The notes under the pieces were generated by a model, which was not told the DNA's origin, searched no databases, and worked only from the letters and a program-made list of their open reading frames with translations. From an uncultured Verrucomicrobiota bacterium (GTDB lineage: Bacteria > Verrucomicrobiota > Kiritimatiellia > RFP12 > UBA3636), in NCBI GenBank assembly GCA_946534745.1, contig CAMNDA010000311.1:1-5343 (forward strand): a stretch of DNA of 5,343 bases, in the 5' to 3' direction. The first letter of the stretch is position 1. Each line of letters opens with the position of its first letter. The translations under genes were made by a program, and so were the position numbers. Shown piece after piece: positions 1-4,832 of the stretch.

Positions 1-1681
1 CGAGGTTCGCGAGGACGAGGACGTCCTCGCGGTCGGACGGTCCGACGGTCGGACGGTCGGACGGTCCGACAATGCGACCGTGTGACCGTGTGACCGTGTG
101 ACCATATGACCCTTCGACTCCGCGAGCCCTGCGCAGCAGGGCGAGCGAGTTGCCGGGGCCGTGCTGGACCATCTCGAGCGAGGCGCCGGCGGCGAAGGCG
201 GGGAAGGCGGCGAGGATCGTGTTGAGGCGGCGGACGGCGGCGACCTGGTTGTCGGGCGCGCCCCAGCGCAGGGCGGAGGCGCCGTGGACGTCGACCTTCT
301 CCGTCGCGAACCACTCGACGCCGTTCGTGATGCCGAAGCAGCCCTGGCGCGACGCGAGCGCGGCGAGGGCGGTGCGCATCCGGGCGTAGGCGCGCGAGCG
401 CGCGGCGAGGCGGTTGTTGTCGTGCGTCTCGGCGTAGTGCGCGAGCGGGCCGACCTCGGCGGACATCGCCTCCGCGCCGGGCAGGTAGCGCTCGAAGGCC
501 GAGCGGTCCTCGGTCTGGAAGATCTCCGAGTAGGCCCAGTCGAGCCCCTCCTCGGCGATGAGGTTGCGCGTCACCGAGATCTTGCCGCCGAGCCCCTCGA
601 GGAGGAAGACCGTGTCGGGGAACTGTTCGCGCACGCGCGCCACGACGTAGCGCCACGTCTCGGCCGGTACCATGTAGCCGGCGTCGCAGCGGAAGCCGTC
701 GACGCCCTGCGCGCACCAGAACTCGAAGACCGACGCGAGGAACGCGCGCAGCTCCGGGCGGGCGTGGTCGAGCTCGACGAGGTCCTCCCAGACCGTGCCC
801 CAGGCGCCGGGCGAATGGAAGCGGCCGTCGGGCTCGCGGCGGAACCATTCCGGGTGGTGCGTCTGCAGCGCGGAGGCCCAGCCCGTGTGGTTCGCCGGGA
901 GGTCGATGAAGAGCCGCGCGCCGCGCGTGTGGACCGCGTCCGCGAGCTCGCGGAACTGGTCGAGCGGCGTCGCCGCCGTGTCGAACTCCGCGAGCCCGGG
1001 GTTCACCGAGAGGAAGTCCGTCGAGGCGAACGGCGAGCCGAAGCGGCCCATTCGCGCGAACGTCGTCGGGACCGGATGCACCGGCAGCAGCTGCACGATG
1101 CGGAAGCGCTCGTCGAGGAGGATCGTGTCGAGGCGCGCGACGAGGTCGCGCAGCGTGCCCTCGCGCGGGATCGCCGACCAGCCGGCCGCGTCGAGCGCGG
1201 CGGCGCCCTCGGGGAGCGGGGCCGAGCGCTCGAGCGCGCAGTTCGCGCCGAACTGGCGGGGGAACGCGCAGTAGATCGAGCTCCAGCAGACCGTCCAGGC
1301 GGGCGCGACCTTCACGAGCACGTCGCCGCCCTCGGGCCAGAACGGGCGGTCCGAGCCCTCGGGGAAGAAGCAGGCCTTCGCGTGGAACGAGCCGATGTCG
1401 ACGAGCGGGAGGCGCACCGCGAAGCGGCGGACGCCGGCGGTGCCGGGCGCTTTGATCTCCTCCATCGGGACGTCGTTCCAGTCGAGCGCGAGGGGCGGGC
1501 GGTCCGCGTCCATCGCCTCGACGAGCTCGCGCCGCTTCCGCTTCGCGCCGCCGAGGGAGGTGCGCAGGACGGCGCGGCCGCCGGAGGCGGGCGCGCCCTC
1601 GACGCGGAGCTCGAAGACGATGTCGTCGCCGCTGTGGCGCAGCAGCGAGGAGGACGGGGCGGGGGACTGGACCAGATGCAT
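1..1681 (-). CDS. GH13 alpha-amylase-superfamily enzyme, glycogen-debranching/glucanotransferase-like (3' end cut by window edge)
   Basis: Reading the minus strand from the ATG at 1681 gives 560 uninterrupted codons to the left edge. The GH13 barrel motifs are intact. Region I is DLPANHTGW (residues 260-268). The nucleophile D333 lies in GFRCDAG, with R331 two residues before it. The acid/base is E362 in LLEGLGG, and the third acid is D421 in THDNNRLA. About 140 residues precede the barrel, including WNDVPMEEI (68-76), FHAKACFF and FWPEGGD. This beta-rich N-terminus recalls the one ahead of the glucanotransferase domain of eukaryotic-type glycogen debranching enzymes; that link comes from memory of the family. 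There is no signal peptide, so it probably acts on cytoplasmic glycogen or maltodextrin. Residues after about 500 start the C-terminal beta domain, which is interrupted by the octamer-encoded stretch at 522-550. No SD precedes the ATG. GH13 membership is secure; the subfamily and the reaction (4-alpha-glucanotransferase versus hydrolase) are not. Confidence 0.88.
   Translation of the reverse strand, partial: MHLVQSPAPSSSLLRHSGDDIVFELRVEGAPASGGRAVLRTSLGGAKRKRRELVEAMDADRPPLALDWNDVPMEEIKAPGTAGVRRFAVRLPLVDIGSFHAKACFFPEGSDRPFWPEGGDVLVKVAPAWTVCWSSIYCAFPRQFGANCALERSAPLPEGAAALDAAGWSAIPREGTLRDLVARLDTILLDERFRIVQLLPVHPVPTTFARMGRFGSPFASTDFLSVNPGLAEFDTAATPLDQFRELADAVHTRGARLFIDLPANHTGWASALQTHHPEWFRREPDGRFHSPGAWGTVWEDLVELDHARPELRAFLASVFEFWCAQGVDGFRCDAGYMVPAETWRYVVARVREQFPDTVFLLEGLGGKISVTRNLIAEEGLDWAYSEIFQTEDRSAFERYLPGAEAMSAEVGPLAHYAETHDNNRLAARSRAYARMRTALAALASRQGCFGITNGVEWFATEKVDVHGASALRWGAPDNQVAAVRRLNTILAAFPAFAAGASLEMVQHGPGNSLALLRRARGVEGSYGHTVTRSHGRIVGPSDRPTVGPSDREDVLVLANL
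31..118. repeat. Array of eleven degenerate 8-bp units ending in GAC, inside the GH13 gene
   Basis: On the plus strand the units are ggtcggac, ggtccgac, ggtcggac, ggtcggac, ggtccgac, aatgcgac, cgtgtgac (three times), catatgac and ccttcgac. Every unit ends in GAC with exact 8-bp phasing. Five units share a GGTCSGAC core and three are identical CGTGTGAC. In the gene's direction each unit starts with GTC. Adjacent gtcggac and gtccgac units (32-38 with 40-46, and 56-62 with 64-70) are perfect 7-bp inverted repeats separated by one base, so local hairpins are possible. Because 8 bp is not a multiple of three, the protein repeats every 24 bp, seen as GPSDRPTV followed by GPSDR. The flanks read LALLRRA and EDVLVLANL, as expected of two neighbouring beta strands, which suggests the array expanded in a surface loop. 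Confidence 0.9.
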
Positions 1682-1689
1682 GGGCCGGC

Positions 1690-1718
1690 ATTCTAGCGGA
1701 ATCCGCACGCGCGGGCAA
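1690..1718 (-). promoter_or_regulatory. Sigma-70-type promoter for the GH13 gene, predicted leaderless transcript
   Basis: On the minus strand a -35 of TTGCCC (1718-1713) is followed after exactly 17 bp by a -10 of TAGAAT (1695-1690), five of six matches to consensus. The ATG begins 8 nt after the -10, so transcription would start at or within a base or two of the start codon. The absence of a Shine-Dalgarno sequence fits this. The hexamer stands out in an otherwise GC-rich stretch. Confidence 0.55.
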
Positions 1719-1755
1719 GGGCGCGCGAAAAGGGGATGAAAGGGCGGGGGCGGTG

Positions 1756-1764
1756 TGCTATACT
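1756..1764 (+). promoter_or_regulatory. Extended -10 promoter for argH, predicted leaderless transcript
   Basis: TGCTATACT is an extended -10 element: TG, one spacer base, then TATACT, which matches the consensus at five of six positions. Seven bases separate it from the argH ATG at 1772, so the expected transcription start coincides with the start codon. No recognisable -35 lies 16-18 bp upstream, which is typical of extended -10 promoters. It diverges from the GH13 promoter, with about 40 bp between the GH13 -35 and this element. Confidence 0.6.
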
Positions 1765-1771
1765 CGCCCGC

Positions 1772-3163
1772 ATGAAACGCAACGCTCCCGCCAAGAACGC
1801 CAAGACCGTCGTCGGCGCCATCGACCCCGACGTGCTCGCCTTCACCGTCGGCCAGGACCCCGTCCTCGACCTCCGCCTCGCCGAATGGGACTGCTACGGC
1901 ACCGCCGCGCACGTGACGATGCTCTCGCGCATGAAGGTGAAGCCGCGCCTCTTCTCGGAGGAGGAGTGCGCCGCCGTCCTGCGCGAGCTCGCGAAGATCC
2001 GCGACGCCGCGCGCGCCGGCAAGTTCCGGATCACCGAGGAGGACCAGGACTGCCACCTCGCGATCGAGCGCACGCTCACCGAACGGCTCGGCGACCTCGG
2101 CAAGCGCGTCCACACCGGCCGCTCCCGCAACGACCAGAGCGCCACCGCGATCCGGCTCTTCGCCCGCGACCAGCTCAACGGGGAATGGGGGGAGGTCGTC
2201 GATCTGGCGGAGGCGCTCGTCCGGTTCGGGAAGCGGCACCGCAAGGTCCCGATGGTCGGCCGCACGCACCTGCAGCCCGCGATGCCGAGCAGCGTCGGCG
2301 TCTGGGCGACCGCCTGGGCGGAGGAGCTGCTGGAGGACGGCGAGATGCAGGTCGGCGCCTACGACGTCGTGAACCGCTGCCCGCTCGGCTCGGCCGCGTC
2401 CTACGGCGTTCCGCTTCCGATCGGCCGCCTGCTCACGTCGGATCTGCTCGGCTTCCAGGAGCCCGTCGAGAACGTGCTCGCCGCCGGCAACTCGCGCGGC
2501 AAGGTCGAGGCGACGGTCCTCGCGGTCCTCGCGCAGACGATGGTCACGCTCTCGCGCCTCGCGCAGGACCTCATCCTCTTCTCGATGCCCGAGTTCGGCT
2601 ACTTCACGCTGCCGCGGGAGTTCTGCACCGGCTCCTCGATCATGCCGCAGAAGTACAACCCCGACGTCTGCGAGCTCGTCCGCTCCAAGGCGGCGCAGGT
2701 CTGCGGCCTCTCCGCGACCGCCAACGCGATCCTCGTCGGCATGCCCGGCGGCTACAACCGCGACCTGCAGGACACGAAGAAGCTGCTCGTGGAGGGGTTC
2801 GACACGACGCGCGCCTCGGTGCGCATCCTCGCGCGGCTCGTCGGCGGGCTGGAGGTCCATCCGGACAGGCTCCGCGCCGCGTTCGCCGACCCCGGCGTCT
2901 TCGCGACCGACCGCGCGCTGGAGCTCGTCGCGGGCGGGATGCCGTTCCGCGACGCCTACCACCAGGTGCGCGACCACCTCGAGGACCTGCGCGGGATGGA
3001 TCCCGACGAGGCGATCGCGAAGAAGACGCATCGCGGCGCGCCGGGCGGTCTCGACTTCGGATACTACGACGACTGGATCCGCCGGATCGAACGGCCCTGC
3101 CTCGCCCAACGCCGCCGCAAGGTCGCCCGCGCGCTGGACAAACTCCTTCCCGAATCCAGGTAG
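1772..3163 (+). CDS. argH: Argininosuccinate lyase
   Basis: This 463-residue protein cleaves argininosuccinate to arginine and fumarate, the last step of arginine biosynthesis, as a cytoplasmic homotetramer. Its length is normal for the family. Visible hallmarks are DQDCHLAIE (91-99), the ArgH-specific HTGRSRNDQ (114-122), THLQ with the likely acid H166 (165-168), and the superfamily signature GSSIMPQKYNP (287-297). By alignment to known lyases the last holds catalytic S288, K294 and N296, with E301 just after. The PLGSAASYGVPLPI segment (204-217) and GYNRDLQDTKK (327-337) are variants of the usual ArgH strings, so it belongs to a somewhat divergent branch, but all key residues are kept. The ATG at 1772 is preferred over an in-frame ATG at 1736 because a -10 element lies between them and the conserved part begins soon after 1772. 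No SD precedes it. The pseudouridine synthase gene follows after 8 bp. Confidence 0.95.
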   Translation: MKRNAPAKNAKTVVGAIDPDVLAFTVGQDPVLDLRLAEWDCYGTAAHVTMLSRMKVKPRLFSEEECAAVLRELAKIRDAARAGKFRITEEDQDCHLAIERTLTERLGDLGKRVHTGRSRNDQSATAIRLFARDQLNGEWGEVVDLAEALVRFGKRHRKVPMVGRTHLQPAMPSSVGVWATAWAEELLEDGEMQVGAYDVVNRCPLGSAASYGVPLPIGRLLTSDLLGFQEPVENVLAAGNSRGKVEATVLAVLAQTMVTLSRLAQDLILFSMPEFGYFTLPREFCTGSSIMPQKYNPDVCELVRSKAAQVCGLSATANAILVGMPGGYNRDLQDTKKLLVEGFDTTRASVRILARLVGGLEVHPDRLRAAFADPGVFATDRALELVAGGMPFRDAYHQVRDHLEDLRGMDPDEAIAKKTHRGAPGGLDFGYYDDWIRRIERPCLAQRRRKVARALDKLLPESR

Positions 3164-3165
3164 GG
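3158..3165 (+). promoter_or_regulatory. Ribosome binding site overlapping the argH stop codon
   Basis: AGGTAGGG spans the end of argH and contains its TAG stop (3161-3163). Six bases separate it from the ATG at 3172. Ribosomes terminating on argH would sit on this site, so translational coupling to the pseudouridine synthase is likely. It also decides the synthase start, since that frame stays open far upstream inside argH. Confidence 0.6.
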
Positions 3166-3171
3166 CGCGCG

Positions 3172-3978
3172 ATGTCCGAACGGCTCCAGTGCGTCCTCGC
3201 CCGCCTCGGCGTCGACTCGCGCCGCCACTGCGCGTCGATCGTCGCGGGCGGCGCCGTCCGCGTCGACGGCAAGGTCGTGCGCGAGCCCGGGTTCCGCGTC
3301 GAGCATCCCGAGACGGCGGTCATCGAGGTCGACGGCCGCCGTGTCTCGCCGCCGCCCGGCGGCGCCGGGCCGCGCACGCGGACGATCCTGCTCGACAAGC
3401 CCCGCGGCGTGCTCTGCTCGAAGGAGGAGGGCAGGGGGGAGACCGTCTACGACCTGCTCCGCGGCGTGCGCGAGCGCGTCGTCTCGGCGGGGCGCCTCGA
3501 CCGCGACTCGGAGGGGCTGCTCGTGCTCTCCAACGACGGCGCGCTCGTGAACGAGCTCACGCACCCGCGCTACGGCCACACGAAGGTCTATCGCGTGCAG
3601 GCCGCGGGCGTCTTCGACGACGCCACGCTCGACGCGCTGCAGGGGCCGATGGAGCTGGACGGCCGCCCGCTCGCCCCGGTGCGCGTGGAGTACGTCCGTC
3701 GCCTCGCGGACGGCCCGCTCGGCCCGCGCCACCGGCTGCTCTTCACGCTGCGCGAGGGGCGCAACCGCCAGATCCGTCGGATGTGCGAGGCGGTCGGCCT
3801 GCGCGTCGAGTCCCTGAAGCGCACGGCGATCAACCGCCTGAAGCTCCCGACGGACCTGCGCGCCGGCGAGTGGCGCGACATCACGGAGCGAGAGCTCGCG
3901 CTCCTGCGCCAGGCCGACCCGGCGCCGCTGCGCCCCTGGCGGCCGGGGCCGTCCGCGAGTTCGTCCGGCGATCGGTAG
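3172..3978 (+). CDS. RsuA/RluB/RluF-family rRNA pseudouridine synthase
   Basis: This 268-residue protein isomerises a specific uridine of ribosomal RNA to pseudouridine. An N-terminal S4 RNA-binding domain covers about residues 1-50 (RLQCVLARLGVDSRRHCASIV, then GGAVRVDGKVV). The catalytic domain carries GRLDRDSEGLL with the catalytic aspartate D110, the conserved tyrosine Y140 in KVYRV, and REGRNRQIRRM (194-204). The ending, ERELALL after GEWRDIT, and the GRLDxDS form resemble E. coli RluF (23S U2604) more than RsuA (16S U516). The target base cannot be settled from sequence, so no symbol is given. The last 20 residues are a Pro/Arg/Ser-rich tail. It is probably cotranscribed with argH. It converges on the kinase-like gene with 15 bp between stops and no clear hairpin-plus-T terminator, so its transcript may run on as antisense to that gene. 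Confidence 0.93.
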   Translation: MSERLQCVLARLGVDSRRHCASIVAGGAVRVDGKVVREPGFRVEHPETAVIEVDGRRVSPPPGGAGPRTRTILLDKPRGVLCSKEEGRGETVYDLLRGVRERVVSAGRLDRDSEGLLVLSNDGALVNELTHPRYGHTKVYRVQAAGVFDDATLDALQGPMELDGRPLAPVRVEYVRRLADGPLGPRHRLLFTLREGRNRQIRRMCEAVGLRVESLKRTAINRLKLPTDLRAGEWRDITERELALLRQADPAPLRPWRPGPSASSSGDR

Positions 3979-3993
3979 CCGGGGGGCGGCGCG

Positions 3994-4593
3994 CTAGCCG
4001 GCGGCGTCGGCGAAGGCGCGGATGACGGCGACGGCCTGCTCGGGCGTCACGCGTCCGGCGTCGAGGCACAGGTCGTAGGTGCGGACGTCGCCCCAGGTGC
4101 GGTCGGTGAAGTAGTCGTAGAAGGCGGCGCGGCGGCGGTCGGCCGTGCGGACGAGCTTGCGCGCCTCGGCCTCGGAGACGCCCTCGCGCGCCGCGACGCG
4201 CGCCGCGCGGATCGCGGGGTCGGCGTGGAGGAAGACGCGCACGAGGTGCGGGCGGCCGTCGAGGACGAAGTCCGCGGCGCGCCCGACGATCACGCACGCG
4301 CCCTTCGCCGCGATGTCGCGGATCGCCTGGAACTGCGCGAGGCACACCTGCTGCCCGATCGAGGGGCCGGCGGAAGGGTAGGGGGAGCCCCACGAGGCGA
4401 AGAAGGGCGCGTCGGCGGGCTTCTCGTCGTGGTGCTCGAAGAGCCCCTCCGCCAGTCCGCTCGCCTCCGCGGCGCGCGCGAGCAGCTCGCGGTCGTAGAA
4501 CGGCACGCCGAGCGCCTCGGCGAGCCTCTTTCCGATCTCGAGCCCTCCCGCGCCGAACTGGCGGCCGATGGTGACGACGGTGTCCGGATGCAT
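3994..4593 (-). CDS. Cytidylate-kinase-like P-loop protein
   Basis: This 199-residue protein fits the cytidylate kinase-like family (Pfam Cytidylate_kin2 type), distinct from classical Cmk. The N-terminus TIGRQFGAGGLEIGKRLAEALGVPFYD (8-34) is the family's modified P-loop; it lacks the usual GK[ST] ending but matches the family form ISRxFGSGGxEIGxxLA. CVIVGRAADFVL (100-111) and VRVFLHAD (118-125) follow in the core. DRRRAAFYDYFTDRTWGDVRTYDLCLD (152-178) is the family's characteristic C-terminal block with the lid arginines. A nucleoside monophosphate kinase activity is the usual inference, but the true substrate of this family is poorly established. The start is supported by a strong GGAGGG SD eight bases upstream. 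It is monocistronic here and convergent with the pseudouridine synthase gene. Confidence 0.9.
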   Translation of the reverse strand: MHPDTVVTIGRQFGAGGLEIGKRLAEALGVPFYDRELLARAAEASGLAEGLFEHHDEKPADAPFFASWGSPYPSAGPSIGQQVCLAQFQAIRDIAAKGACVIVGRAADFVLDGRPHLVRVFLHADPAIRAARVAAREGVSEAEARKLVRTADRRRAAFYDYFTDRTWGDVRTYDLCLDAGRVTPEQAVAVIRAFADAAG

Positions 4594-4600
4594 GTCTGTG

Positions 4601-4627
4601 TCCCTCCTGTCCGGCCCGGAAGGGCCG
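4601..4627 (-). promoter_or_regulatory. 5' leader hairpin and strong SD of the kinase-like gene
   Basis: On the minus strand, CGGCCC (4627-4622), loop TTCC and GGGCCG (4617-4612) form a perfect 6-bp GC stem. It is followed closely by AGGAGGGA, whose GGAGGG core (4607-4602) lies 8 nt from the ATG at 4593. If the promoter at 4636-4665 is right, the mRNA starts within a few bases of this stem, so the hairpin would cap the 5' end and leave the SD free. Such a structure could stabilise the mRNA. A regulatory role is inference. Confidence 0.5.
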
Positions 4628-4635
4628 ACGCGCGC

Positions 4636-4665
4636 ATCCTACCATTTTGACGGCGCCGGACGCAA
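4636..4665 (-). promoter_or_regulatory. Candidate promoter of the kinase-like gene
   Basis: On the minus strand a weak -35, TTGCGT (4665-4660), is followed after 18 bp by TAGGAT (4641-4636), which matches the -10 consensus at four of six positions. The predicted start near 4629 would give a leader of about 35 nt holding the hairpin and SD. It is the only AT-rich element suitably placed, but the match is modest. Confidence 0.4.
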
Positions 4666-4713
4666 GGGCCCCTGGAAAAAGCGGGCGGTGGATTCTGCCA
4701 TAGCCGGGCGGAA

Positions 4714-4740
4714 AAAATGTCGCCTGGCAGGCGACATTTT
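4714..4740. promoter_or_regulatory. Perfect 12-bp inverted repeat with 3-nt loop (terminator/insulator or operator)
   Basis: AAAATGTCGCCT (4714-4725), GGC, AGGCGACATTTT (4729-4740) pair without mismatch. Read on the minus strand, the stem runs into six T residues (4717-4712), like an intrinsic terminator. On the plus strand only the four T of the stem itself follow. It lies between two divergent genes, 120 bp from the kinase start and 92 bp from the plus-strand ATG at 4833. It could stop read-through in either direction, including plus-strand transcripts continuing past the pseudouridine synthase gene, or it could be a dimeric repressor site. Sequence alone does not decide. Confidence 0.7.
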
Positions 4741-4756
4741 CACGGGGGCGTTTTCG

Positions 4757-4762
4757 TAGATT
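4757..4762 (+). promoter_or_regulatory. Weak candidate -10 for the downstream plus-strand gene
   Basis: TAGATT matches the -10 consensus at four of six positions and would start transcription near 4769, giving a leader of about 64 nt. The best -35-like string, GCGACA at 4731-4736, lies 20 bp away, which is too far for a normal spacer, and is part of the palindrome. If used, the palindrome would overlap the promoter, favouring an operator role. Confidence 0.25.
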
Positions 4763-4770
4763 TCTCCCTC

Positions 4771-4795
4771 GTCGACGGGGAACGTCCCCCGCGAC
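4771..4795 (+). promoter_or_regulatory. Imperfect hairpin in the leader of the 4833 gene
   Basis: GTCG (4771-4774) pairs with CGAC (4792-4795), and GGGGA (4777-4781) with TCCCC (4785-4789) around an ACG loop. A 2x2 internal mismatch separates the two stems. A C/A-rich single-stranded stretch follows (4796-4820), then the SD GAGGAA (4822-4827), five bases from the ATG. The structure could stabilise the 5' end while leaving the SD open. It matches no riboswitch that I recognise. Confidence 0.35.
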
Positions 4796-4832
4796 GCAAC
4801 ACCAACCCCCAAAAACAGAAAGAGGAATCCAC

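Noticed and set aside
31..118. CRISPR array or iteron origin
   Set aside because: The units are 8 bp with no spacers, far below CRISPR repeat size, and they lie inside an open catalytic gene rather than beside a replication initiator or cas genes.
161..1696. A 511-codon open frame on the plus strand
   Set aside because: It lies antisense to the GH13 gene; its product is Arg/Glu/Ala-rich with no motif, as expected of a GC-rich shadow frame, while the minus strand has the full GH13 catalytic set.
1736..1771. In-frame upstream ATG for argH at 1736
   Set aside because: It would place the strong extended -10 element inside the coding sequence and add 12 residues (MKGRGRCAILAR) ahead of the normal ArgH start, without an SD.
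1753..3171. Upstream extension of the pseudouridine synthase frame through all of argH (741 codons in total)
   Set aside because: The upstream part is Arg/Pro-rich shadow of argH. The S4 domain begins right at the ATG at 3172, which has its own SD.
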